Assembly (NCBI GenBank): GCA_017395425.1
Contig: JAFPUM010000030.1
Location: 1-35,459, forward strand
Direction: 5' to 3'
DNA length: 35,459 nucleotides
From: Clostridia bacterium
GTDB lineage: Bacteria > Bacillota > Clostridia > Oscillospirales > Acutalibacteraceae
A program made the translations under genes and the position numbers. Below the pieces are notes generated by a model. That model did not search any database. It worked only from the letters and a program-made list of their open reading frames with translations, and was not told where the DNA came from. Every line of letters starts with the position of its first letter. The stretch's first letter is position 1. Below are positions 23,684-32,556 of this stretch, in pieces.

Positions 23684-25273
23684 TTGAATCCTATCTTCGC
23701 TTATCTGAAAAAAGCCTTTCACAAGCTGGCGGTCAAAGCCAACAATCTGCCGATCCGTATGCGGCTGTTTCTGGTGACGTTCGGCGTGATATTGCTGTTC
23801 CTTTTTATGATTTTTGTGAGCAATTCACTGTTTCTGGGTCCATACTATAATCAGATGAAAGAAAGAAAGCTATCTGACGCGCTTTCGACCATCTCCGAAC
23901 TCGATCTTTCCGACACCGACGACGATGGCCGCGCTTCCGATTCTCTCTTTATGCAGCTCAAATCCATCGAGGAATCCGGCAATATTCAGATTATCATCAT
24001 GAGCGAAAACAAGAAGATCGTCTACTATGACAGCGAGTACGGCGCGTCCGTGGGACGTCCGGAACGTTTTAACAGTGCCAAGCAGTGGATCGACAGCATT
24101 TTTCAGCTCGAAAGCACCGATTACACAGGAAGCGGCACACTCTCTGATCCGCAGATCAGCAAGCGGCGCAATTTCAAGACCAATGTGGACTATCTGAGCT
24201 TCTATGCGGTGGTTCCCAATCACCGCGGCGGCGACAGCGCGTTTTACTATGCCATTCTCAACACGCCGCTGCCCGCGATTGACGACGCGATTTCCATCTT
24301 CAACGACTTTGTACTGATGCTGTGCGCTGTGGCTATGATTGTAAGCGGACTGGTATCGGTGGTGCTGTCCTCCCACTTTGTGCAGCCGATTCTCAAGATC
24401 AACGACGCTACGAAGCGCATGGCGGATCTGGATTTTTCGGTCAGACTCAAAATCAAGTCCAAAGACGAACTGGGGCAGCTGGCGGAGAGCATCAATTATC
24501 TTGCCGGACAGTTGGAGAGTAAGATCAGTGAACTGAGCGTTGCCAATGAGCAGTTGACCCGCGATATTCAGGAAAAAGAAAAAATTGACATTATGCGCCG
24601 GGAACTGATTTCCAATGTATCCCACGAGCTGAAAACCCCGCTCGCGATTATCATGGGCTACTGCGAGGGCTTGCAGCTCAATATCAACGACGAAGAAAAG
24701 GATTATTATTGCAGCGTAATCGCGGATGAGGCTGTCAAGATGAACGCGCTCGCCGCGCGTCTGCTCAATGTGGCGGAACTGGAATTCGGCACTTATCTGG
24801 ATATTACGGATTTCAGCCTGGCGGAGCTGGCGGAGGAACGTCTGAAAACCATGTCCTATATTTTTGCGGAACACGACATTACCACCCAATTCAAATCTTC
24901 CGGTACATCGGTCATTCAAGCCGATTACGGGCGCATTGAAGAAGTCATCAACAATCTCCTTTCCAACGCCCAGCACCATACGCCCGACGGAGGACACATT
25001 TCCATTGAGGTCATCGGCAAAAAGAGCCGCGTGATCTGTAAAATTTACAATTCCGGCAGCCATATTCCGGAAGAGAGTCTCGACCGTGTGTGGGAGAGTT
25101 TTTACAAGGTGGACAAGGCGCGTACCCGCAAATACGGCGGTTCGGGACTGGGACTGAAAATCGTCAGTTCGATTCTCGATATGCACGGCGGGAGCTATAA
25201 GGCGGAAAACACCGAGGACGGTGTGATATTCAGCTTTACCGTGCCAAAGCAGCACACCGGGCAGAAGAAATAA
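23684..25273 (+). CDS. Sensor histidine kinase
   Basis: A 529-residue membrane kinase, partner of the regulator upstream. Membrane helix 1 is at about 28-50, an extracytoplasmic sensing domain at about 51-205, helix 2 at about 206-230, and HAMP at about 229-282. HisKA carries the phospho-accepting H314 in NVSHELKTPLAII, followed by the ATPase domain with N box NNLLSNAQHH and G box GGSGLGLKIV. The sensing domain of about 155 residues shows no family I recognise. The start is a TTG at 23684, preceded by AGGTGA; the frame has no better ATG before the membrane helix. The signal is unknown. Confidence 0.94.
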   Translation: MNPIFAYLKKAFHKLAVKANNLPIRMRLFLVTFGVILLFLFMIFVSNSLFLGPYYNQMKERKLSDALSTISELDLSDTDDDGRASDSLFMQLKSIEESGNIQIIIMSENKKIVYYDSEYGASVGRPERFNSAKQWIDSIFQLESTDYTGSGTLSDPQISKRRNFKTNVDYLSFYAVVPNHRGGDSAFYYAILNTPLPAIDDAISIFNDFVLMLCAVAMIVSGLVSVVLSSHFVQPILKINDATKRMADLDFSVRLKIKSKDELGQLAESINYLAGQLESKISELSVANEQLTRDIQEKEKIDIMRRELISNVSHELKTPLAIIMGYCEGLQLNINDEEKDYYCSVIADEAVKMNALAARLLNVAELEFGTYLDITDFSLAELAEERLKTMSYIFAEHDITTQFKSSGTSVIQADYGRIEEVINNLLSNAQHHTPDGGHISIEVIGKKSRVICKIYNSGSHIPEESLDRVWESFYKVDKARTRKYGGSGLGLKIVSSILDMHGGSYKAENTEDGVIFSFTVPKQHTGQKK

Positions 25274-25311
25274 TTGACCCATCATCGCAATGACAGGAGA
25301 GGATGAGAATC

Positions 25312-26160
25312 ATGGCGGCAGATATGCATTGCCATACCACCCGGTCGGACGGCTCGGATTCGCCCGCGTTTCTGGTCAGTCTGGCGGCGCGCGTCGGTCT
25401 GACCGGACTGGCGCTCACGGATCACGACTGCTACGCTCCGCACAGTCTGACACAGCCTTTGGAGGCTCAATACGGGATCCGCGTTATCAACGGCGTGGAG
25501 TGTTCCTGTCGTGACAATATACACGGAAACAAGGTGCATATCCTTTGTTACAACTGCAAATATCCCGAAGCCATGCAGCCTGTCCTGCAAAAAACGGTAC
25601 AGGCACGGCTTGACGCGGCGCTGCAAATGATCGACAAGGTGGCAAAGCTTTATCCCATTACTCCCGAAATGGTCATGGATGGAGTAGGGGAGGGTCGCTT
25701 CTGCGGCAAGCAGCATATTATGCTGGCGCTCATGAAGGCAGGCTATACCACCGAGATGTTCGGTGATGTGTTTCACGAATTATTTGACAAGAAAACCGGA
25801 CGCTGCTTTGTTCCGATTGTTCACACGGATGTGTTTGAAACTGTCAAAGCGCTGCGTGAAACAGGCGGTGTGATCGTGATGGCGCACCCATCGGTGTATG
25901 GCAGTATCGCCTCGCTGCAAGACCTTATCCAGGCAGGCATTCACGGTGTGGAACTGCATCACCCCCGCAATAAGCCGCACGATATCGAAATCCTGCGGCA
26001 GGCGGTGGATGAATACCGTCTGCTCACGACCGGCGGCACTGACTTTCACGGTTATTTTGTGGAGAAAAACCGTCGCAGACCGCTCGGCACCTGTACCGCC
26101 AGCAGCCGGGAGCTGAACGCGCTGATGGAAACATCTTCGCGCCTGTGGGCTGAAAACTAG
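25312..26160 (+). CDS. PHP-domain phosphoesterase
   Basis: A 282-residue metal-dependent phosphoesterase of the PHP superfamily, related to enzymes that hydrolyse nucleoside 3',5'-bisphosphates or short RNA 5' ends. Metal-binding motifs are present in order: DMHCHTTRSDGSD (about 4-16), LALTDHDCY (about 34-42), GVECSC, AHPSVYG and GGTDFHG near the end. ATG 25312 has GGAGAGG nine bases upstream; an in-frame ATG at 25303 is only three bases from that site. It follows the kinase by 38 bases and is probably in the same transcript. Confidence 0.88.
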   Translation: MAADMHCHTTRSDGSDSPAFLVSLAARVGLTGLALTDHDCYAPHSLTQPLEAQYGIRVINGVECSCRDNIHGNKVHILCYNCKYPEAMQPVLQKTVQARLDAALQMIDKVAKLYPITPEMVMDGVGEGRFCGKQHIMLALMKAGYTTEMFGDVFHELFDKKTGRCFVPIVHTDVFETVKALRETGGVIVMAHPSVYGSIASLQDLIQAGIHGVELHHPRNKPHDIEILRQAVDEYRLLTTGGTDFHGYFVEKNRRRPLGTCTASSRELNALMETSSRLWAEN

Positions 26161-26209
26161 AGAAATCATAATCACTGTATTTCCATTCAAATTAAGGGAG
26201 GTCAGGTCT

Positions 26210-26812
26210 ATGACAAATAACAATCATATCGAAGAAAGAGACGACAGAGACGTCAAAATCTTCAGCGGAGAAGCGGAAGATGCGGAAGCCGCTGAGGACA
26301 GCGAGTATGTGAAATTAATTCATGAAAAAAAGGGCAGCCGGAATATACGGCGTGCCATGCAGCTGGGCGCTTCGCTGGTTCTCACAACGGAACGCAGCAT
26401 GAAGGATTTGAATGTGGGCGTGTTTTCTTTGCCGGAGGATTTGGATCCCATGCTCCTCCAACGCAGTATGCTGATGGTTTTTTCGATGATTATCGGTCTG
26501 GAGCAGTATGTGCCCAGCAAGGCATTGGTGGGTACCGCCCTGAATGTATTCTATGACACCCTGAAAAAAGAAAATCCGAAGCTATATGACGATATGAGTG
26601 CCACAGGTTCCTTTACGTTCTATTACATGGCTTACCGTCGGGACGGCGATCCCAAACTGCGTGTAGCACAGGCATTTGCCATGCTTTGCGGCGACGAGAA
26701 CAATGATGATCTGATTCAGGCAGGTGAGGCAATTTATCATCGTTACCGCCATCTCGTAAGGGAGTATGTCAACGAGATCGGATTTGAACCGGAAGACGGA
26801 AGAAAAGAATAA
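26210..26812 (+). CDS. Protein of unknown function
   Basis: A 200-residue protein with no membrane segment or signal peptide and no family I recognise. The first 40 residues are highly acidic and probably disordered. The rest looks mostly helical, with a hydrophobic stretch LMVFSMIIGLEQYVP around 94-108 and a Tyr-rich middle (FTFYYMAYRRDGDPK). AAGGGAGG precedes ATG 26210. It follows the PHP gene by 49 bases with no terminator between, so it is likely the last member of the two-component operon. A terminator follows. Confidence 0.75.
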   Translation: MTNNNHIEERDDRDVKIFSGEAEDAEAAEDSEYVKLIHEKKGSRNIRRAMQLGASLVLTTERSMKDLNVGVFSLPEDLDPMLLQRSMLMVFSMIIGLEQYVPSKALVGTALNVFYDTLKKENPKLYDDMSATGSFTFYYMAYRRDGDPKLRVAQAFAMLCGDENNDDLIQAGEAIYHRYRHLVREYVNEIGFEPEDGRKE

Positions 26813-26850
26813 AGAAAGAATACCTCTTGAGTTGCATAATCAAACCACTA

Positions 26851-26888
26851 AAAAACGCGGCAGGACGTTTACAGTCAGCCGCGTTTTT
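26851..26888. terminator. Bidirectional terminator
   Basis: AAAAACGCGGC (26851-26861) and its exact complement (26878-26888) form an 11-bp stem with a T5 end on both strands and a 16-base loop. It serves the convergent pair on either side. Confidence 0.88.
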
Positions 26889-26919
26889 GCTTTGAGGATG
26901 AAATAATGACAAGTGAAAA

Positions 26920-27315
26920 TTAAAAACGATAGTTTATCGGCGCCTCCGTAAAGGAGCAGATGGAAGCCTCGGCATGGGTCAGATAGAATACCTCCATGAC
27001 GCCGTCATCTTCATGATACATCCCGCGCAAATCGGGATTGGCGTCAAGCATGGCTTTTTTCGCGGCGAAACGATCATCTCTCACCGCCTCGGCTGCCAGA
27101 CGCAGCCAGCGTCCGTCGGGTGTCATGCAGGATATTTCCAGCTTGGGATTAGCGGTCAGTTCGGCAAAGACCGCTTTGCGATTGGCGGTGATGAGATAAA
27201 TTTTACCCTCAAATTCACATACCGCTCCGAACGGGCGTACTCTGGGCTGATCCCCTTCGATGGTCGCCACATAGAATACGCGGCTCTCCTTCAGAAAATC
27301 CAATACTTCCTTCAT
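26920..27315 (-). CDS. Pyridoxamine 5'-phosphate oxidase-like flavin-binding protein
   Basis: A 131-residue protein with the split-barrel flavin-binding fold. It opens with the typical FLKESRVFYVATIEGDQPRVRPFGAV and continues with ITANRKAVFAELTANPKLEI, both usual in small PNPOx-like proteins of anaerobes. These bind FMN or F420-like cofactors and reduce various substrates; genuine vitamin B6 synthesis is unlikely at this size. AAAGGAAA precedes ATG 27315. It lies 28 bases after the nitroreductase gene, so the two flavoproteins probably form one operon. Confidence 0.88.
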   Translation of the reverse strand: MKEVLDFLKESRVFYVATIEGDQPRVRPFGAVCEFEGKIYLITANRKAVFAELTANPKLEISCMTPDGRWLRLAAEAVRDDRFAAKKAMLDANPDLRGMYHEDDGVMEVFYLTHAEASICSFTEAPINYRF

Positions 27316-27343
27316 GATCGTTTTCCTTTCCGTTCACGATTTC

Positions 27344-27955
27344 TTACATCATGGTGACTTTGCCTTCGCCCACTTCGTGTGCCTCTTTGGTGACGTTGGA
27401 AGTTCCCACGGCGATGGCGAGCGAGAAGCGATAGCCCTCCGGGAAGTGCAGTGTATGGGCAAAGGTCTTGCCATTCTCACCCTCAAAGGCAATGCGGCAC
27501 ATACCCACGATCACGGAACCCAATCCCATCGACTGTGCCGCCAGCACAATATTTTCGGCAGCGATACCCGCGTCCACGGCGCCCCAGATGCTGCTTTCGT
27601 CAGATGAAATAAAGACCACCGTGGGAGCATTGTAAAAGACCTTGCCATGGCGTGCGGTCATACGTTCCTTGGCGGCTTCGTCGTCGCCTTCCATGATCAG
27701 ACGCGCGACTTCCGCTTCCACTGCTTTGATGGCGGAAGAATTGGAGCAGAAGGTAAAGTGCCACGATTGCCGGTTCATGGCGCTGGGGGAAGCAATAGCG
27801 GCTGTTGTGAGGGTTTCCATCTGATCCTGCGTCAATGCCATCGGTTCAAAGCCGCGTGTACTGCGGCGTTCGACGATAGCGTGCATAACCGGGTTGTCGG
27901 CGCATTCCGCGAACTCCTGAAACGCTGTGTAATCTGCGTAAGCTGTTTGCTGCAT
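27344..27955 (-). CDS. Nitroreductase-family flavoprotein
   Basis: A 203-residue NAD(P)H-dependent FMN oxidoreductase. The FMN-binding signature is at IVERRSTRGFEPMAL, with SPSAMNRQSWHF next, and the central helix and loop DAGIAAENIVLAAQSMGLGSVIVG is characteristic. I chose ATG 27955 because AGGAG lies nine bases upstream; the frame runs further back but those codons look non-coding. The native substrate (quinone, nitroaromatic or flavin) cannot be told. It is upstream of, and probably cotranscribed with, the PNPOx-like gene. Confidence 0.92.
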   Translation of the reverse strand: MQQTAYADYTAFQEFAECADNPVMHAIVERRSTRGFEPMALTQDQMETLTTAAIASPSAMNRQSWHFTFCSNSSAIKAVEAEVARLIMEGDDEAAKERMTARHGKVFYNAPTVVFISSDESSIWGAVDAGIAAENIVLAAQSMGLGSVIVGMCRIAFEGENGKTFAHTLHFPEGYRFSLAIAVGTSNVTKEAHEVGEGKVTMM

Positions 27956-28060
27956 AGTAGCATTCTCCTTGCTGTAAATAAAATGGTAAAAAATATTCTC
28001 ATGACAGCGCCGATATACAACCGGGTTTGCCATTTATTGCGAAAAAAGTCATCATGGGTA

Positions 28061-28861
28061 TTACAATCCTTTAGCCTTGCGGGTGCAGGCACGCATCGCT
28101 TCGAAGACCGCGCTCCGGAACCCCTTTTCTTCCAATACGCGCACGGCTTCGATGGTGGTTCCGGCGGGTGAACAGACCATATCCTTGAGTTCGGCGGGAT
28201 GTTTTCCGGTTTCCAGCACCATTTTAGCGCTGCCCATAACCGCCTGCGCCGCAAACTGATAGGCCTGCGCGCGGGGCATACCGTCGGCGACCGCCGCATC
28301 CGCCATCGCTTCGATAAAGAGGAAGACATACGCAGGCGAACTGCCGCTGACCGACACCACCGCATCCATAAGAGATTCCGGCACCACTTCGGTCAGTCCG
28401 AACCCCCCCAGCAGACGGCGCACATATGCCAGCTCATCGGGGGTGACATTGCCGTTGGGCGTGACGGCGGTGATGCCCGCTCCCACCATAGCGGGTGTGT
28501 TGGGCATAGTGCGGATGATTTTCACCGTATCACTGCCAAAGCGCTGTGCCAAAGAATCCAGCGTCTGTCCGGGCGCGATGGTGATGATAAGCTGTTCCGG
28601 GCGAACGGCGGAGCGTATGGCTTCAATCACCGTCGTGTAATACTGCGGCTTAACCGCGAGTATAATGGTTTCCGCCTGCGCGATGACTTCCGAATTGTCG
28701 GTTGTCACCAAAACGCCGTGACTTTCACGCACTTTTTCGAGCTGTGAAACACTGATATCCGACATAATGATGTCTTCCGGCGTGAGAAGACCGCTTTCAA
28801 TCATACCGTTCATCATAGCGGAGGCCATATTGCCCGCGCCGATAAAACCTACTTTTTTCAT
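28061..28861 (-). CDS. proC: Pyrroline-5-carboxylate reductase
   Basis: It catalyses the last step of proline synthesis, NAD(P)H-dependent reduction of pyrroline-5-carboxylate. The protein has 266 residues, the normal length. The Rossmann loop is VGFIGAGNMASAM (4-16). The strand motif ILAVKPQ, the region RTMPNTPAMVGAG and the family signature VSGSSPAYVFLFIEAMADAAV are all present, as is the C-terminal SPAGTTIEAVRVLEEKG. ATG 28861 has AAAGGA upstream. proB and proA are not in the window. It is separated from the nitroreductase gene by 105 bases. Confidence 0.96.
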   Translation of the reverse strand: MKKVGFIGAGNMASAMMNGMIESGLLTPEDIIMSDISVSQLEKVRESHGVLVTTDNSEVIAQAETIILAVKPQYYTTVIEAIRSAVRPEQLIITIAPGQTLDSLAQRFGSDTVKIIRTMPNTPAMVGAGITAVTPNGNVTPDELAYVRRLLGGFGLTEVVPESLMDAVVSVSGSSPAYVFLFIEAMADAAVADGMPRAQAYQFAAQAVMGSAKMVLETGKHPAELKDMVCSPAGTTIEAVRVLEEKGFRSAVFEAMRACTRKAKGL

Positions 28862-29173
28862 AGGGGAATCCGTCCTTTTGCTTGCGCAGAAAAATTGAAA
28901 CAGATAAGGCGTGAAGAAATATATCAAATTCTGCTGCCATATCTCAGATGATTTTACAATGTGTATCTGAATTATTATACACGATAAATATTAACTATGT
29001 TTGAATTTTGGCGTGTTTCCTCATTTTTTTTGAAAATGCCATGCAAAAAAACAACGGTTTTTTAATGTTTCTGTGTGATTTGTTGACTTTTACAAATTAG
29101 CGTATATAATAGTGGGAAGAGATTATGACAAAGATGAGGAATCACGATAACCGATACATGATGGGGAGGGTTC
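28862..29173. other. AT-rich divergent intergenic region
   Basis: About 310 bases between proC (minus) and the large LRR/Big_2 gene (plus). It contains the ribosome binding site of proC, a TATAAT without a good -35 box on the minus strand (28979-28974) that may serve proC, and the plus-strand promoter listed separately. No hairpin, small RNA or coding signal was convincing. Confidence 0.6.
29083..29110 (+). promoter_or_regulatory. Promoter of the LRR/Big_2 protein gene
   Basis: TTGACT (29083-29088), a 16-base spacer and TATAAT (29105-29110). Transcription should start near 29117, giving a leader of about 57 bases with GGGGAGGG before the start codon. Confidence 0.75.
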
Positions 29174-32100
29174 ATGATGATGGTGGATACCGGAGCAAGA
29201 ACGTGGAAAGCTGTCTGCCGGATACTGCTTCTGGGGGTGCTTCTCTGCCTGTTTTTCCATGCGCCGATGACGACGCGGGCGGCTTCGGCGGAGGTTCATG
29301 CCGGTTCGTCCGGAGACGCGGCTGCTGTCAACCGCAAAGAGGGTGACTGGGTCTATTCGGTCTATGTCGATCGCGACGGAATGTCGTATGCCGCTGTTAC
29401 GGGATTCAACGGTCTTGCACTGGCAATAACGGTTCCCGATACGCTGGGAGGATACCCGGTGCGTTCGATCAGCCGGGAGACCTTTGCGGACAACCGCTAT
29501 CTCACAGAGGTGACGCTTTCGGAGGGCATAGAGGATATCGGTAAATACTGCTTCAAGGGCTGCGTGGGCATCGGACAGGTGAGTTTTCCGTCCACTCTGC
29601 GAAGCGTGGGGGACGGTGCGTTTTACGGCTGCCGGTCTTTGACGGAACTGACGCTCCCGGACGGTTTGAACAAGCTGGGAGACGCCGCCTTTTTTGGGTG
29701 TACGCATCTTCGAAGTGCTGTTCTCTCCGCTTCCCTGCAAAGTATCGGTGACAGCGCTTTTGCCAAATGCGGTCAGCTCGAGCATATAACCTTTGGATCG
29801 GCGCTGACATCGATAGGCAATGAAGCGTTTCAGGATTGTGCGTCACTCCAAAGCGCGGAACTTCCCTCCGAGGTTGCTACCATCGGAAAGGGAGCCTTTG
29901 TCAATTGCGGTGCCATGACGCAGGTGTCTTTGGGAGACACGGTAGAGGAAATACTCAGCGATACCTTCCGGGGGTGCCGCAGCCTGCAAAACGTATCAAA
30001 GGGACGCCGCATACGCACCATTGGTGCTTCGGCATTTGAAGGGTGCGAATCGCTGGATCACATCGAGTTGAACGACAATGCTGAATCCATCGGCGCATTG
30101 GCATTCTATGGGTGTACCGGGCTGAAAAAAGCGACACTGGGCGAAAATATACAGAATATTGGCGCCGGTGCTTTCAGCGGATGCACCTCTCTGAAACAGA
30201 TAGAGGTTTCCGAAAGGAATGAAACCTTCCTTTCGGAAGGCGGAGCGCTGTACAGTGCGGATGGCCGCCGCTTGCTGCTTTGTCCGCAGGGCGCAAAAGA
30301 TAAAATCAAGCTGGCGGACACCGCCGCGGAAATTGACGATTATGCGTTTCGCGGATGCCGCAGTCTGACGAACGTTATATTTTCGCCCGGCGTCACGAAA
30401 ATCGGTATGGGATGCTTTCTTTCCTGTACCGGCATCACGCAATATGCCATCCCTGGCGCCGTGGAAAAAATGGGTTGTCTGTCAGTGGGATATTATTTCC
30501 ATGAAGGTGCGCTGAAAAAGGCGTCCTATGTCAATGTGTTCGGCGAAACCAGCAGCGCGTCAGGCGCCCTGCCTGAAACCGGCAGTGCCTCGGAGCTATA
30601 CTGTGCGGCGCACGATGTTCGTTTCCGTTCTTTTGCGAGTACATTGGTGCTCAATACGGAACACGCGGTGTTGACGGAGGGGGAATCGTTCGAAGTGGTC
30701 TATGGGTTTCTTTCGCCGAGAAAGACCAAGCTCAGCTGGACTTCCTCTGACGAATCGGTGGTAACGGTCAAAAACGGCACCCTTCATGCCTTGAAAACGG
30801 GAAGCGCAGAGGTGACAGTCTCGGCGGAGGGGTTTGACGACAAGGTCATCAAGGTAACGGTTCTGAACCAACCGAAGGAGCGTTCGGCTGAAAAAAAATA
30901 CGATACGCGTCTGATCTACTGTGGAGATTCCGAAGAGTTGAGTTCTTTGCTCGATCAGATTATTGATCCTCTGTTTGCCGTCAACAAATTCTGGTACAGT
31001 ACCAATCCAAAGGCGGTTGTTGTGGGAGATGACGGCAAAGTAACCGCTGTCGGACAAGGAAGTGCCAATATTGTTTGCCGTTTGCCGGACGGCAGCGAGA
31101 GCAATTTCTGGAATACGGTGGCAGATCGTCCTACCGAATTTTTTGTCACACCGCCGACGCAGGAACTGACGGTCGGACAAAAACTGGCGCTGGCGCGTCA
31201 GACCGTTCCGCCCAAATCAACCGATACCGTCACATGGAAAAGCGAAAATGAAGATATTGCATCCGTGGACGACAGAGGCGTGGTTACCGCTGTCGGACAG
31301 GGCAGCTGCGAAATTACCGCTACAACCGCCAGCGGTCTGACCGCCGCCGTAACGGTTGCTTGTGTGATTCCCGCCGAATCACTTTCACTGTCTGTGAATA
31401 CCCGGTCTGTGTATCAGGGCAAGGAATTCAATCTGACGGCGACACTTTCGGAAGGCTCTGAGGAGCGTGTGACATGGCGTTCCACCGATCCCGGCGTTGT
31501 ATCGGTGAATTCAAAAGGAAAGGTCACGGGTGTTTCGTTCGGCACAGCCACTGTCATTGCCGAGACTGCCAGTGGTGTGAGTGATTCCTGCGTGGTGAAT
31601 GTGATGGCACGTGCGGAAAAACTCTCGCTGGATATCAAAAAACTCACGCTTAACGTGGGAGACACTTATCAGCTCCACCCGCTGATTTTCCCTTCCTATT
31701 CGCCTGAAACCACCGAACCCTGCACATGGAATTCCACTGACGAAGCCGTGGTTTCTGTGGATGAAAACGGTACGATCACTGCGCTGCATGCGGGCAGTTG
31801 TATTATCAATTGCAAAACGGGCGGGGATCTGATTTCCAAATGCCGTGTAACCGTGCGTCAACCGGCACAGAGCGTGAAAATTACCGGTGAGAAGGATACG
31901 CTGTATATCGGAGATGTCCTGACGCTTCATCTGCATCTCACCCCTGCGGATACCACAGACAAGGTATCGTGGTCGTCTGACGACGAATCTGTCGCGAAAG
32001 TATCCTCGCAGGGAACCGTCAGAGGAAAATCGGCAGGTAACGCTGTGATTACCGCGACGGTCACGAATGAGGTGAACGGAGAAAAAAGAACGGCGGCATA

Positions 32101-32362
32101 TGACATACAGGTGCTGATGAAAGCGGAATCCATTCAATTGAAACAGCGAAGTCTGTCGATGAACGTCGGAGATACGGATTCATTGCTGTACACGATGACA
32201 CCCGCCGACTGCAATGATACGGTAAGCTGGTCATCAAGTGACGAAAATGTGGCATCGGTGCGGGAGGACGGACTGATTACCGCACTGCACTCCGGAACCT
32301 GCTATGTATCGGTAAAGACTGGGAGCGGATGTTCCGCCAAATGTAAAATTGTGGTTAATTAG
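29174..32362 (+). CDS. Large secreted BspA-like LRR and Big_2 protein
   Basis: A 1062-residue secreted protein. Signal peptide: basic start, hydrophobic 16-30, cleavage near A36. About a dozen BspA-like (LRR_5) leucine-rich repeats fill roughly 75-450, each with a motif like IGDSAFAKCGQL or AFYGCTGL and a conserved F-x-GC turn. From about 490 to the end there are seven bacterial Ig-like Big_2 repeats of about 80 residues, most showing WxSxDExVAxV and a following GxVTAxxxG. No LPxTG, SLH, membrane or choline-binding anchor is visible, so it is either released or held by non-covalent contacts. BspA-like proteins mediate adhesion and Big_2 modules act as stalks; the binding partner is unknown. 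Three tandem ATGs (29174, 29177, 29180) make the exact start uncertain by two codons. Confidence 0.92.
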   Translation: MMMVDTGARTWKAVCRILLLGVLLCLFFHAPMTTRAASAEVHAGSSGDAAAVNRKEGDWVYSVYVDRDGMSYAAVTGFNGLALAITVPDTLGGYPVRSISRETFADNRYLTEVTLSEGIEDIGKYCFKGCVGIGQVSFPSTLRSVGDGAFYGCRSLTELTLPDGLNKLGDAAFFGCTHLRSAVLSASLQSIGDSAFAKCGQLEHITFGSALTSIGNEAFQDCASLQSAELPSEVATIGKGAFVNCGAMTQVSLGDTVEEILSDTFRGCRSLQNVSKGRRIRTIGASAFEGCESLDHIELNDNAESIGALAFYGCTGLKKATLGENIQNIGAGAFSGCTSLKQIEVSERNETFLSEGGALYSADGRRLLLCPQGAKDKIKLADTAAEIDDYAFRGCRSLTNVIFSPGVTKIGMGCFLSCTGITQYAIPGAVEKMGCLSVGYYFHEGALKKASYVNVFGETSSASGALPETGSASELYCAAHDVRFRSFASTLVLNTEHAVLTEGESFEVVYGFLSPRKTKLSWTSSDESVVTVKNGTLHALKTGSAEVTVSAEGFDDKVIKVTVLNQPKERSAEKKYDTRLIYCGDSEELSSLLDQIIDPLFAVNKFWYSTNPKAVVVGDDGKVTAVGQGSANIVCRLPDGSESNFWNTVADRPTEFFVTPPTQELTVGQKLALARQTVPPKSTDTVTWKSENEDIASVDDRGVVTAVGQGSCEITATTASGLTAAVTVACVIPAESLSLSVNTRSVYQGKEFNLTATLSEGSEERVTWRSTDPGVVSVNSKGKVTGVSFGTATVIAETASGVSDSCVVNVMARAEKLSLDIKKLTLNVGDTYQLHPLIFPSYSPETTEPCTWNSTDEAVVSVDENGTITALHAGSCIINCKTGGDLISKCRVTVRQPAQSVKITGEKDTLYIGDVLTLHLHLTPADTTDKVSWSSDDESVAKVSSQGTVRGKSAGNAVITATVTNEVNGEKRTAAYDIQVLMKAESIQLKQRSLSMNVGDTDSLLYTMTPADCNDTVSWSSSDENVASVREDGLITALHSGTCYVSVKTGSGCSAKCKIVVN

Positions 32363-32377
32363 AAACTATACTGAATC

Positions 32378-32436
32378 AATTCTGCGTAGTTTTTTAAGCA
32401 TACGGCGGAATCATTTGGATTTTTTATCGCAGAATT
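32378..32436. repeat. 9-bp inverted repeat downstream of the LRR/Big_2 gene
   Basis: AATTCTGCG (32378-32386) and CGCAGAATT (32428-32436) are exact complements 41 bases apart. Between them are T-runs at 32389-32394 and 32420-32425. It may act as a weak terminator of the upstream gene; no stronger one exists there. Confidence 0.4.
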
Positions 32437-32448
32437 CACAGATTATTC

Positions 32449-32477
32449 TTGCATCACAGTCTCAATGCGTGTATAAT
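32449..32477 (+). promoter_or_regulatory. Promoter of the RING/DUF2628 gene
   Basis: TTGCAT (32449-32454), 17 bases and TATAAT (32472-32477). Transcription should begin near 32484, leaving a leader of about 70 bases. The leader contains a GGAGGT (32511-32516) placed too far upstream to serve the ATG at 32557. Confidence 0.7.
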
Positions 32478-32556
32478 AAAGTAATAAAACGTATATAAAG
32501 CTTCAAAAGCGGAGGTGCTTTGACCGGCTTTTCTCCGGAAGGGTTGGTCATTCTCT

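Noticed and set aside
23870-25285. Minus-strand frame of 471 codons opposite the histidine kinase
   Set aside because: Antisense shadow of the kinase; no start signal or recognisable domain.
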